Of a DNA stretch of 64,000 bases, positions 33,880 through 44,215 are shown piece after piece. A program made the position numbers and the translations under genes. The stretch is from contig CP136061.1 in assembly GCA_032622095.1 (NCBI GenBank), positions 91,427,845-91,491,844 on the forward strand, written 5' to 3'. This DNA is from Siphonodentalium dalli. Its lineage: Eukaryota > Mollusca > Scaphopoda > Gadilida > Siphonodentaliidae. Numbering within the stretch: the first letter of the stretch is position 1; the number at the start of each line of letters is the position of its first letter. Below the pieces are notes generated by a model that was given only the letters and a program-made list of their open reading frames with translations, had not been told where the DNA came from and made no database searches.

Positions 33880-34143
33880 ATGTCTCAAAATGGTTCAGTT
33901 GGTCTGGATGCTCCATCACAATTTCAAATCTGTGGAGAAAAAATTGCAAAAAATCAAGTAACATATTTTACACAAATTATTATAATTGTTGGTATAATCG
34001 CTACAGCAATTGTTCATTTAAGTTTACAAAGTGAAAATAACGAACTGTGGTTAATTTTACTCAGTAGTTCTTTGGGATACATTTTACCAACACCGCGTTT
34101 GAAATATTTGAAAAATCAGTCGGCAGAAATTTTGAAAGTATGA
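33880..34143 (+). CDS. Small membrane protein with two TM segments
   Basis: 87 residues, intact. The N-terminal part contains SQFQICGEK. Hydrophobic segments lie at about residues 29-49 (YFTQIIIIVGIIATAIV) and 56-72 (LWLILLSSSLGYILPTP), followed by a short polar tail. A protein of this design, with IQICGEK-like and GYxLPxP phrases, is a familiar companion of integrase and capsid genes in Polintons. Its role is unknown; a membrane or virion-entry function is only a guess. Its TGA stop overlaps the ATG of the next gene (ATGA), a compact arrangement. Confidence 0.75.
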   Translation: MSQNGSVGLDAPSQFQICGEKIAKNQVTYFTQIIIIVGIIATAIVHLSLQSENNELWLILLSSSLGYILPTPRLKYLKNQSAEILKV

Positions 34144-34991
34144 ATTCTTTCTACATTACAATTCCGAGCGACAGTTCAATGGTAATGTATCCAAACAATT
34201 CTCAATGTTGTTTTACTGTACAATTACCAAAACCAATTCAAATTGATAAAGAAAAATGGGAAGTTGCATTAGTCGAACTGATAACACCTTCAGAAACATA
34301 CAATGTTACAGGGGATTCGTGTAAATTCAATTTGATTACAACTGATGCAATAATACTGTCTGTTCTTCAAAATCGTTTTGAAGAAAAGATATTCACGAGA
34401 CCTGATGGCGTTCGTGCAATTGAAATACAGATACGAGAAGGTTCGTATACCTCTGCGGCAGATTTACTTGATACAATGCAAGATGTAATTGATGAAACAC
34501 TTGGAGAAGCAATGCAAAACGAATACGGATTTCACATCAAGTACTCAAAAGTTACAAAACGTGTGAAAATTATTCGCAAGAGTGTAAGTATCCCAAAACT
34601 AGGAATTGAATTACCACAATGTCTTTTGCACAAGTTGGGTTACAAAACTGAAAACGCTTCTGAAGATTTTTATTCAAATAATAAATTTCCGTTTGGTGTA
34701 GATTTGTTTGTTGGTCATAATCAAATGTTTGTTTATTCTGATATTGCCGATTTCACAATTGTTGGAAATGTTGAAGTACAAATTTTACGAGTTGTTTCTT
34801 TCAGAATTAAAAGAGATATCGACGGATTACATGTAAAACATGAATTTTTAAATTTACATTATGTTCCAGTTTCAAAGTCATACTTTGACAAAATTAGTGT
34901 AAATATAAGTGGCGACACAGGAAAATCAATTCAGTTTATTGGTGGTAAGTCTTTGGCGAAGCTGCATTTCAGAAAACGAGAGGAGTTCTAA
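34140..34991 (+). CDS. Probable minor capsid (penton-like) protein
   Basis: 283 residues, intact, ATG at 34140 overlapping the upstream stop. The N-terminus (NSFYITIPSDSSMVMYPNN, then FTVQLPKPI and WEVALVELITP) is a hallmark of a conserved Polinton protein that precedes the major capsid gene and is predicted to be the single-jelly-roll minor capsid protein. The alternating beta-rich pattern fits. It is followed by the pVI-like and major capsid genes, forming a virion block. The assignment rests on these phrases and on position; the fold itself is not proven by sequence reading. Confidence 0.7.
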   Translation: MNSFYITIPSDSSMVMYPNNSQCCFTVQLPKPIQIDKEKWEVALVELITPSETYNVTGDSCKFNLITTDAIILSVLQNRFEEKIFTRPDGVRAIEIQIREGSYTSAADLLDTMQDVIDETLGEAMQNEYGFHIKYSKVTKRVKIIRKSVSIPKLGIELPQCLLHKLGYKTENASEDFYSNNKFPFGVDLFVGHNQMFVYSDIADFTIVGNVEVQILRVVSFRIKRDIDGLHVKHEFLNLHYVPVSKSYFDKISVNISGDTGKSIQFIGGKSLAKLHFRKREEF

Positions 34992-34996
34992 AAACA

Positions 34997-35370
34997 ATGT
35001 TCCCCGTGTATAGAGGTGTACCACGGCAATATGGTAACGGTATCGGTTCAATTTTCAATTCAGTTATGAGATCTGCTGTACCATTTCTAAAACCGATTGG
35101 TCGGACAGCTTTACAACTTGCGAAAAAACACACTTTTGGTGTTGCAGATGAAATTATTAATCAAGGTTAAAGTCCGAAAGAAGCGTTGATGTCTGAAGGT
35201 AAAAAAGCTTTTAAATCTTTTGGCACACAAGCTAAAAATCAAATTTTGAACTCGAGACAAAAAACTAGAAAAAGAGTAGCGAATTCAAAAATGAATCATT
35301 CAGCTGTCAAACGCCGAAAAGTCAGTCGAAAAAACATCCTAGCAGTCGAGCTCTTGATATTTTTGATTAA
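34997..35370 (+). pseudogene. pVI/pX-like minor virion protein, nonsense codon and frameshift
   Basis: Starts MFPVYRGVPRQYGNGIGSIF at 34997, six bases after the previous gene. The glycine-rich start plus amphipathic helix (RSAVPFLKPIGRTALQLAKK) is the usual opening of the Polinton protein compared with adenovirus protein VI. The frame is interrupted by TAA at 35168-35170 and then runs on with EALMSEGKKAFKSFG and a basic tail. Near 35,320 a further frameshift is likely, because another frame ends in ALDIFD and TAA 35368-35370, a typical terminus, just before the capsid ATG at 35373. Known family role: capsid-interior, membrane-acting protein (by analogy). Confidence 0.65.
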
Positions 35371-35372
35371 TC

Positions 35373-36677
35373 ATGGCACAAATGGTAAATGGATCATGCG
35401 AATGCAATAAATCGGAACTTGATATAACACATGTTCCACCAACGGTGGCTACAATGTCAGAATCGCAGTGGATCGAAAATCATCCGATTGCACCGCTGAA
35501 TAATTCTGCTCCGATAGAGTTTGACATACCATCTCAAACCGAAAAGTGGACAGATATTAATCAATCTTATCTTTATGTGAAATTCAAAATTACAAAAAAA
35601 GATGGAACTAATTTGGTAGCTGGTACGGAATTAGCACCTGTTAACAATTTCTTTCATAGCATGTTCAGCAGTATCGAAGTTTACTTGAACAACAAATTGA
35701 TAACTTCGAATTCTGACACTTACCCATACCGAGCATATTTCGAAAATCTGTTGGGATACTCTCCAGAATATAAAGATAATCAATTAGCAAATTTAGAAAT
35801 GTGGTATGGCGATACAGCAGAACAATTTGAAGAGAATACCAAAGGTGGTGGCAATGCTGGATTAACTTCTAGAGAAAGTTTGATCGGTGGTAGTAAAATT
35901 GTTGAACTATGTGGACGCTTACACACTGATCTGTTTTTTCAAGAACAATATTTACCAAATGGAATTGAAATTCGTATCAGATTAAACAGATCACCATCAA
36001 AATTTTGCCTCATTGGCGCCGAGGATGGACAAATTGTTTTCGAATCAGCAGTGTTCCATGTCAGAACAGTTAGTCTCTTTACAGCTGTCTGAAATAAATT
36101 AAATCAAGAAATTGTCCAGTCAAAAATGAAAATACCTATCAGACGAGTTGAAATAAAAACTTTCACAATTAGTACTGGACTTAGATCAAAAATTGAAGAC
36201 CACTTATTTCAAGGACAATTACCAAAGAGACTTTTTATTGCGTTGGTCGAAAATAAAGATATGAATGGAGATTTGGGTACCAATCCATTCCACTTCAAAC
36301 ATTTCAGTTTGAATAAATTGGAAGTTAGTCAAGACGGTCATACAATACATAACCGTCCATTTGAACCAAACTTCGCAACAAAACAATGTCTCAGATCATA
36401 TTTATCTTTGTATCAATCTTTAGGAATGTTTGGTGTTAACAAATCAATTGGCATTAATTTAAAAGAATATATGAATGGTTATTGTTTGTGGGGTTTCGAC
36501 TTGACACCGGACCAAGGAAGCGACGAGGGACATCTACATACTATAAAGACAGGGAACCTGCGTTTGGAGCTTCAGTTCTTGACAGCTCTCACTACAGCCG
36601 TCAACGTTTTGGTGTATGCTGAATTTGACAGTGAAATAGAGATCACAGCTTTGAGAGAAGTGCTTACTGACTATTAG
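35373..36677 (+). pseudogene. Major capsid protein (double jelly-roll), single nonsense codon
   Basis: The ATG at 35373 opens a frame of 434 codons plus stop, interrupted only by TGA at 36090-36092; both halves are in the same frame. The first half contains APIEFDIPSQTEKWTDINQS and NNFFHSMFSSIEVYLNNKLI; the second contains PIRRVEIKTFTIS, LFQGQLPKRLFIALVEN, GINLKEYMNGYCLWGFDLTP and a LRLELQFLTAL stretch. These are signatures of the Polinton/adintovirus-type major capsid protein, which forms the icosahedral shell. The stop falls between the two jelly-roll halves. Everything else looks well preserved, so this break may be recent. Confidence 0.92.
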
Positions 36678-36678
36678 G

Positions 36679-37137
36679 ATGGAGTTCACATCACAGCTAT
36701 GGAACTACTATGAAGAATACCAATGTTCACAAAACTTTGCTCCGAGATGGAACCTGATCTTGGACACACTCAACAACGCTATGATTGAAGAACTACAAGA
36801 ACTTATTCGCAAGGAAGTGTCAGCAAACTGTGAAGAATGTAAAATAGAACATCCTAGTCAACGTGAACATGTTCTGTGTTTGTTCTCTACAACTGATGAT
36901 TGGACAAACCAGTTTATCGACTTAGCGCTGATTAAACTTGACATATACAATGTTATGGAAAGATGGTTCAAGAAGCTGATGGAGTTAAACCCACACTGCA
37001 AGGAGAAGTTCGAAGCATACGTCATGTGGGATCATCTGAGAAACAGTTTGGAGCTCAACCGCAAAAAAATCGACGCAGAGTGGACTCTGATGTGGTCACA
37101 GCGAGTCAAAGAGAATTACAACGATGCAGACAGCTGA
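36679..37137 (+). CDS. Conserved Polinton protein with C-x2-C-x3-HPSQ motif
   Basis: 152 residues, intact; the ATG begins one base after the capsid stop. Near residues 50-67 it has CEECKIEHPSQREHVLC, a Cys-x2-Cys followed by HPSQ and His/Cys residues, suggesting a metal-binding site. The same HPSQ phrase is common in small proteins between capsid and protease genes of animal Polintons. The rest is helical and Trp-containing. Its function is not known to me. Its end overlaps the protease start by 14 bp. Confidence 0.6.
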   Translation: MEFTSQLWNYYEEYQCSQNFAPRWNLILDTLNNAMIEELQELIRKEVSANCEECKIEHPSQREHVLCLFSTTDDWTNQFIDLALIKLDIYNVMERWFKKLMELNPHCKEKFEAYVMWDHLRNSLELNRKKIDAEWTLMWSQRVKENYNDADS

Positions 37138-37597
37138 ACTTCAATATATTCTGGACAATTCCTGGTTGTGTAAACTTAACACACATGTTTGTGCTAGAGA
37201 TCTGTTACCAGAGAAGAAACCACAGCATATTCAAGCATATATTGTGAACACGCACTCATCGGATCAGCCAGGAGAACACTGGACATTGATGTTATTCAAT
37301 GGAATATCAGCTGTATACTTCGACTCATTTGGACTACCACCACCGAGACGATATATGTTACCATTCATAAAAAGGAACTCATCAGCATGGACTATGAATA
37401 CAACACGATATCAACATCGTGCGACAAATGTGTGTGGATTATATTGAATATTCGCACTCCACCACATGATGAAAGGAAAGAGGATGAAAAGATTATTCAA
37501 TTCTCGGGATTTCTTCAAGAATGACAGAACAATAGTTCGATGGTTTGGAAAGCACTATGGTCGATTATACAGAAAAGCAAATTTGCTGTTGAATTAA
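37124..37597 (+). pseudogene. Adenain/Ulp1-like maturation protease, nonsense codon after catalytic Cys
   Basis: The ATG at 37124 opens a frame with the catalytic triad region of a C48/C5-type cysteine protease: His in GEHWTLMLF (near residue 51), Asp in YFDSFG, and Cys in TNVCGLY at residue ~104. TGA at 37445-37447 follows directly. In related proteases this position often holds Cys, and TGT or TGC to TGA is a one-base change. The same frame then continues with IFALHHMMKGKRMKRLF and a VRWF segment to TAA 37595, matching the normal C-terminal helices. In Polintons this enzyme is predicted to process capsid proteins. Confidence 0.85.
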
Positions 37598-37767
37598 ACT
37601 TCACCAGGACATCGACGGCTGATATACATACAACGCAAAGAAGACGACGACCAGATAACAACGAATGTGTCAACAACTCCACAAAATAGACTCTTTTGTT
37701 ATTGATTCAGCGTAGGATGTTGTAGGATGTTCAATTAAGTTTCTTCAAATCTGAGACCTTGTTTTGT

Positions 37768-38271
37768 ACATAAATTATTGTTCTTTGTTAATATTATTGA
37801 TGTATAATAATATATTATTGTTCATTGTTCTTGTTCTTGTTTTTGAAAAATAAATGATAAATTTCAACAAAATCGTTTTCACTGTAGGATCCCCACCAAT
37901 TGATTCTGTTCGTGTCGATGTGTCATCTCTGGTCAGAATTATACAAACTTTAAATTAGTAATGAAAAAATGTCTAAGTCCGTTTTCATTTTTTCGATCAG
38001 AAATGACACATCGACACGAACAGAATCAATTGGTGGGGATCCTACAGTGAGAACGATTTTGTTGAAATTTATCATTTATTTTTCAAAAACAAGAACAAGA
38101 ACAATGAACAATAATGTATTATTATACATCAATAATATTAACAAAGAACAATAATTTATGTATAATAATATATTATTGTTCATTGTTAAATGATAAATTT
38201 CAACAAAATCGTTTTCACTGTAGGATCCCCACCAATTGATTCTGTTCGTGTCGATGTGTCATCTCTGGTCA
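37768..38271. repeat. Triplicated foldback next to the right TIR
   Basis: A ~165 bp segment occurs forward at 37768-37937, inverted at 37999-38163 and forward again, partly, at 38155-38271. Shared core: GGATCCCCACCAATTGATTC. The third copy lacks ~25 bp (the TTCTTGTTCTTG part) and joins straight into the TIR array. AATAAA at 37848-37853 could serve as a poly(A) signal for the rightward gene row. Confidence 0.9.
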
Positions 38272-38478
38272 GTGGGCCATAGTGCCCATGTCTGGGGGGG
38301 TACTGGGCCATAGTGCCCATGTCTGGGGGTACTGGGCCATAGTGCCCATGTCTGGGGGGTACTGGGCCATAGTGCCCATGTCTGGGGGGTACTGGGCCAT
38401 AGTGCCCATGTCTGGGGGTACTGGGCCATAGTGCCCATGTCTGGGGGGTACTGGGCCATATTGCCCCCCATTACTACT
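38272..38478. repeat. Right TIR: ~31 bp tandem repeats
   Basis: About seven units of GGGCCATAGTGCCCATGTCTGG type, all in one orientation, ending CCCCATTACTACT, the reverse complement of the left end AGTAGTAATGGGG. Confidence 0.95.
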
Positions 38479-38484
38479 AACGTT
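38479..38484. repeat. Polinton target site duplication (right) AACGTT
   Basis: Second copy of the six bases at 23274-23279. Confidence 0.8.
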
Positions 38485-38723
38485 TATTTGTCAACATTAT
38501 ACAATATAATGGTATATGTTAGCAGTATTGGTTGTTAGCTAAACAATCACCCATGTTTATACCAAAAATATTCGAAATATAATCAATATTAATTGATAGA
38601 AGCATTTCCGGACAGGGGTCTTCGATTCATATCTAATATGTTATACCCCTGAAACTATATGAAACGTGTTTACAGGGAGATATGCCATTTTAAGACAAAG
38701 TGCCGTTTGAATTGTTTTTGCAG

Positions 38724-38861
38724 GTTCCGTGTGTTGGTGACAAACAATTGACAAGGATGCACAACGTAGATGCAACGGGAGATAATGCCGCAACTGGGAG
38801 AGATAGCCGAAAGAGAGGGTCGATGTTTCATCCCTTCGAAATGCATGGCATAGATCACATG
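38724..38861 (+). CDS. Candidate upstream exon of the LTGCD/CXC gene
   Basis: A 46-codon open segment is bounded by TTTTTGCAG (38723) and a GTAATT donor (38862). Both junctions are phase 0, which matches the phase of the exon beginning at 39392. It contains VGDKQLTRMHNVDATGDN and FHPFEMHGIDHM. Splicing is inferred from the sites and phase alone; no family match is claimed. Confidence 0.3.
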
Positions 38862-39391
38862 GTAATTTGTTATTTCCACATAAAGAAAGCACAAAATGTC
38901 AATGGGTAGGCATACGCCATACGGCCATATCAGTATGCACACACAAGATGAAATTGTGGCACTTGCTATACGTTTACAGTGTTAGATGAGATTTTTCTAA
39001 AAGTCATAGACATGTCACCAGTCTCGCGTGTTAGCCCAGTTTCATCATAATGATATTTTCAGGTAATTCCGATGTGAATGAGTATCCCGAATGGTTCCAA
39101 TCTCATTTAAGTTAATATAACATGCATATATCTGACTCAAACTCGGCATACCTCACTGGTGACATATACAAACAATTTACATTCCCTTATACGCAAATAT
39201 ATGTCATATATAGATGATGCCATCTTCACAGGTGCTTCGTGTTCACCCTTCACATGGATAAATGATACGATACCCGTCAACATTGTCATATTCATGTTGT
39301 TTCCACCTGAATAGCTCGATTAGCCTATTGTTATATCAACAGCGTCCACGGAGTTATTATTTAAGGTTAATTTAGATTTTTTTATTTGCAG

Positions 39392-40571
39392 AATGCCACA
39401 GGGAATTCTATCGATGAGACATGCACACGTTTGAAGAAAATGAAGAAGGAGAAGAGCATACGACCAGATATGTGTATCATCTGCCAGACGGATGACCCAA
39501 ATACACCTCTGTCTTCTACCGATAATGGCAAAGAAAAGGTGAAAGCAGCAGTATTGATACGCGGCGATGAAGTTCACGAACGAATTTCCACATTGAACAA
39601 CATTTTCAGCTACCACATGTCAAACGACTGCTATAAAACATATACCCTGAAAAAAACTCTCAGCAAATTTGAAAACGGATGTAAAGAGAAGTCTGCTGAA
39701 AATGAACAGAACCTTTGTTTCAGCCCCGGATGTAAGGCAAAAACACGATCCAGTATATCAAGTAGAGCCCCCGTATCTACTGATTTGACTGTGACTAAAC
39801 TGAACTGTGTGATATGCGGAAATATATCTTGTAAGGGGGTTTGTGAAAAGTACAGGATCTGTGAGAGTGGAAGGGCTAACAAACTACTTGAAGCAGCGAC
39901 ATTTTTCTGCGATGTAGTTTTCACGCGGATAGCTGACTTAGATGAAGATAGTAATGTTTTCGGAGCAGATTTGCTATACCACAACACTTGCATTGAGAGC
40001 CATCTCCTACGATATAGCAGACATGAACCTCGTTCGACACACGAGACTTGTTCCCTGAAGGAAGCACCGAAGCGTGTTATATTTCAGACATGCAAAACTG
40101 TTATAAAATCTATTATCTGGAAGGGCTATGGTATAGACTTGTCAGAGATCAGGGACTTTCTCAACAATCAACAGAATGGTGTTCTATTTTCAAACAAGGA
40201 AGTAAAGATGTTTCTTGTGGAGGCTTTTGGTGATACTATTAAGTTTTGGCAGTCAGAACAGAAGAATAGGCCATTGATGGTTTACTCGGGAAACATCAGA
40301 ATAGAAGATGTAATTCAGAAAGTTAAGTCATCAAATTCAATAAAATCGTTAGGTGAAGACATGCGTAAGATTCTTATGGAACTGGATTTTGGATTACAAG
40401 ATAAGTTCTGTGATGCCCAAGAATTAGAAGATTCATGGAATTGTCATCCGATGCCGGACATATTTGTGACATTTTTTGCAGGATTGTTTGGTGTCAGTCA
40501 AACTCGGCTGTATGCAATGGTTGGTACTGGAGACAGTAGATGTATGATGCAACATATTGATAAACACTGTA

Positions 40572-40614
<43 letters not shown>

Positions 40615-41547
40615 CATTGCCGAAGTGGATTGTGGTGTAAGAAGAGATTCCACCAAAATTCAAGCTTTATTTCAAATTATTTATTACAATATACACAAAG
40701 GTAGAAAAAAGACAACTCTTCCAATCATGCTAGGACATACGGTTTATGACAGATGTAAAGGTCGCGGTTTAATTACAGCCTTGAATAGGATAGGTTGCAG
40801 CGTCAGTTACAACGAAGTTAAGAGATATAGACGGAATCTTGCCAATTTAGCAATTTCTTCGTGTGAGGTCGAAGAAACACCTCTTCCAAGTCATTTTTCC
40901 GAACAAGAATTCACCATGTGAGCATAATTTTGATCACACTGATAATTCAACTTTATCTGGAAAATACCACTTCACTTACATGGACTCAAATTGGGACCCG
41001 AGCGCTGTGCCGTTCTAATCAAGGCGCACGTTTTAACTGGTTGCGATTCGACAAGCAAACTGGGCACAAAACTGTCTGCTATACGAGCTGAACCTGAACA
41101 TTTTCTGTCTGACTTCGGGACTATGTCATCCCCTGATACTGCTTCCAATGAGAAGGCAGATAAATATCTTATAAATGTTTTGCATAAGGGAAATCAACTC
41201 AACACATTTGATGAGTTGCGCTGTGACATGTTTGTGAAAAAAGGAGACCCCTCAGCGAGCTTCCCCCAACATCACATGCGCTACGTGGACATTTGGACAG
41301 ATGTTACTTTGTCATAAGATCTTTAACCAATCTTTTGCATCCTATATCAAGCTTGGACCCCGAACATTTTGGCTGGTGTAAAACAGGTGACTTGCTGTTG
41401 CCTATAAAATATATATTTATGCTCCCAATTGAACACCACGTTGTTTGTGGCTGTCGTATCTGCACAGGACGATGTTCTTGTCGGCGTAACAGTGTCGGAT
41501 GCACCGAGTTTTGTAAATGCACAAAACTGGTTTGCAAAAACGAATAG
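39392..41547 (+). pseudogene. LTGCD/CXC-family repeat-associated gene, decayed
   Basis: The exon opens after TTTATTTGCAG (39391). 39392-40920 encodes ~510 residues with Cys pairs near the start (CIICQ), a CVICGNISCKGVC cluster, and a poly-Asp run from an embedded (GAT)n. Near 40,920 the frame shifts; reading continues with FDHTDNSTLSG and then jumps to AHVLTGCDSTSKLGTKLSA (~41,025), so an internal segment is deleted. After another frame change the end is FGWCKTGDLLLP and a CXC cluster (GCRICTGRCSCRRNSVGCTE). This order (Cys-rich start, NFDH, LTGCD, FGW, CXC tail) belongs to a widespread invertebrate multi-copy family of unknown function, probably transposon-linked. This copy cannot make a full protein. 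Confidence 0.65.
40566..40614. repeat. (GAT)n microsatellite inside coding sequence
   Basis: About 15 consecutive GAT triplets, giving a poly-aspartate run in the LTGCD/CXC frame. Confidence 0.9.
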
Positions 41548-41599
41548 ACAACACTCCAGATGGTGAAACCAGTTTTGCTATCGACTACATCACGTGGTA

Positions 41600-42240
41600 A
41601 TGACTGTTTTAATTGATAGGATTAGATTGTAAAACTGCTAACGTCGCCCGTCAAGCCCAACACTATAATTAATTACACTTGACCCGGGTGGGAACGTATT
41701 ATCGAATTTCATCAATTTTGGTATTGTACCTCCGAATAATAAAACAACTAAAGTCATATGTATGGTAACGATTTCCCGCCTCGCCGCGATGAACAACCTA
41801 ATATTTCTTCACGAGCTACGTTAGCAGTCTTCAATCTAAACCTATCAAATATCCTATATTATATTATATGTGGGATGTAAATGGGGAAAGTCTTTGGTCA
41901 AATTGCATATATAGTGACAAGAAGCCACAAATAATATGCTTCTTATTTATCAAATGGAAACACAATAGTAAATATAAGCCAGTTTTCGTCATAATATCAA
42001 CCTGTGTGTGATATCTAGTGATATCTGATGTTTATTTATGCCATCCGGCCATTATACTTACCCTATAACATCCCTGATCTGTTGTCTTCCATTTTCTGAC
42101 AAGCGAGATATGTTTATACAGCAAACTTGGACAGGTGGAATTTATTTAACGAATCAGATGCGAAATAATTAGTTAACTGTAAGTTTTCCCAATTGTCGGA
42201 TATATGAGGCATTGACATGGCAAACGAGCAACTTGTTGTG
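41600..42240. other. Non-coding, decayed repeat
   Basis: No gene seen. The 3' part resembles the X-box repeat units that follow but is more diverged. Confidence 0.4.
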
Positions 42241-42244
42241 CTGT

Positions 42245-43066
42245 CTATTTTTGAAAGCATGAGACTAACTTATTGAAATACACTATGTTTGCGACATCTG
42301 CCTGTCAGCATAATAATAAGAAATGAAGCTGGCCCATCTGCATCCAGCGCGCGTAGTGTATTCGATCGTTACCATGCGAACAGAGATATACATGGACAAT
42401 CAACTTGTGCCTTGCATTTCCCCGACAGGTTAAATATGTTTAGATGCGTGCACGCAGTTTTAACGAAAACAACACGAAACAATTGGTTGAATATAAGCTT
42501 TTCCAAATGTCGAAACTTCAATATTTGGGGTGTATTTTTAAAACCGTTGTCATGGCAACCGAGCAAATTTGTATGATGTCTACCCAATTATTTTTGAAAG
42601 CAAGACTCACTAATTGAAATATATATAGTCAGTTCTCTAAAATATAATGTTGTTTGTGATATATGCATGTCAGCCTGTGCGAACTGGCCATCAAGTTACC
42701 CCATCTGCATCCACCATATGAAGTGTTATTTGATCGTTACCATGGCAACGGAGATATATATGGCCAGCCAAATTGTATCTAGCATTTCCCGACAAGTTAG
42801 GTATATTTATATTGCAAACATAGATATGTGCAGGCAGTTTTAACAAATCCAACGCGAGACAAGTGGTTAAATGCAAGCATTCCGGTTGTTGAAACCTCAA
42901 TATATGGCATGTATATTTAAGCCGTTGCCATGGCAACCGCAGGACTTTGTGTGATGTCTACCCACATTTTTTTTGAAAGCATATAACCTACTGATTGAAG
43001 TGCACATATAATCAGTTCTCCACTTGAAAATCCTACGGGGGTCAATGGTGGGGCCAGTACTATTAA
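42245..43066. repeat. Two tandem copies of the X-box repeat (~390 bp unit)
   Basis: 42245-42640 and 42640-43066 align with each other through GATCGTTACCATG, CAACNGAGATATA.ATGG, CATTTCCCGACA and GTNGCCATGGCAACC. The second copy is the reverse complement of 19672-20010. X-box-like palindromes are at 42546-42559, 42736-42749 and 42924-42937 (the last perfect). Confidence 0.75.
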
Positions 43067-43097
43067 CGGATACAACGTAACCGGCGCATCGAATTGT

Positions 43098-43327
43098 AAC
43101 GCAACGTACTCAAAGGACTCGCTTAAACACTTATTACACGTAGGCGGTTAACGCAACGTACGCAACGGATTCGCCTAAACACCAATTACATGTATGGGGA
43201 TTAACGCAACGTACGCAACGGACTCTCCTAAACACTTATTACATGTATGGGATTAAAGCAAGGTACGCAACGGACTCGCCTAAACACTAATTACATGTAG
43301 AAGATAAACGCAACATACGCAACGGAC
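43098..43327. repeat. ~53 bp minisatellite, 4-5 copies
   Basis: Units read roughly GATTAACGCAACGTACGCAA + CGGACTCGCCTAAACACTAAT + TACATGTAGG. The same minisatellite occurs at 56088-56272. Confidence 0.9.
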
Positions 43328-44215
43328 CCACATATCAGTGAGTCAGCCAAAGATAGTTTGATAAGAACATCCAACCAATAGTGTACTCCCGCTAAATTGT
43401 CGTACTAACTTGACGATAACATGGCGAATGATGACAACGTCTCATATCCACACGTTTCAATGAAAATTGAATAGAATAGAATTTATTAGCAAGAACATCC
43501 ATATATAAGGACAGGTTGCTGAGAACACATAATGAACAAACAATCAGATAGCAAACATGGCGAAAAGTAGTGGTTTGCGTGTCTGCCTTTTTAATGGGTG
43601 ATTACTTATCCGAAAGCGAGCGAATGCGGTTCTATCATTTATTGTGGTAGAGTGAATAAGGTAAGGTTCGATATTGTAGTCATGTTTAAAAAGTCGATAT
43701 GTTCTCAGTTTATGTCTTCCTGTAGGTGAGGCTTCGTCACTGAGGCTTATATGGAAGTCAGAAACACGGTTCGCCTTCGTACATGTAGTTAGTTTGAATT
43801 TGCTTAATGTTGGACTCATGTTCCCGGGTTGCGCGGTATGTAGAGTCCTGACGCCTTTATTGGCGCAAAGGGGGACTTACAGACGGACCATCTATCTATC
43901 TATTGGTACTGGTCGACCCCCATATATGGGTGTTATCACCAGGCGCAGTCAGTGCAAGTTAGTGGAGAATAGAGTGATAGGGTGACAAGTTTGTCAGTTA
44001 AAAGAATATGTACAGATAAAAGCATTTTAAAAACAAAGGTTGCTGTCAGGTTCATGGTTGTAGCTGATAAGCTCTCCCCCTGAACTGGTCAGCATCAGAG
44101 AGCTTGATCAGATCAGGCGGAAGTTGGTTCCAGAGTATAGCAGTTGATGGGAGGGAAGAATGAATGTCTAAAATAGTTTGGCCCAGTATGAATTCGACGA
44201 TAAGTGTCAGCGTTG

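Larger units (their letters stand above)
23280..38478. mobile_element. Polinton/Maverick element, 15.2 kb, full-length but inactivated
   Basis: Ends are 5'-AG...CT-3' with inverted repeats and a 6 bp duplication, as known for Polintons. Gene content is diagnostic: protein-primed family B DNA polymerase, A32/FtsK-like packaging ATPase, retroviral-type integrase, adenain-like protease, double-jelly-roll major capsid protein, and several small proteins regularly found in these elements. Most genes run rightwards; two run left near the left end. At least ten in-frame stops, several frameshifts and a truncated integrase show it cannot replicate or move on its own. The left TIR contains an internal inversion, and the right end has a triplicated foldback. 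Confidence 0.95.

Noticed and set aside
23280-38478. Alternative genetic code or programmed recoding to explain Polinton stops
   Set aside because: All three stop codons occur together with frameshifts and a truncation, which fits pseudogene decay; intact genes use normal stops.
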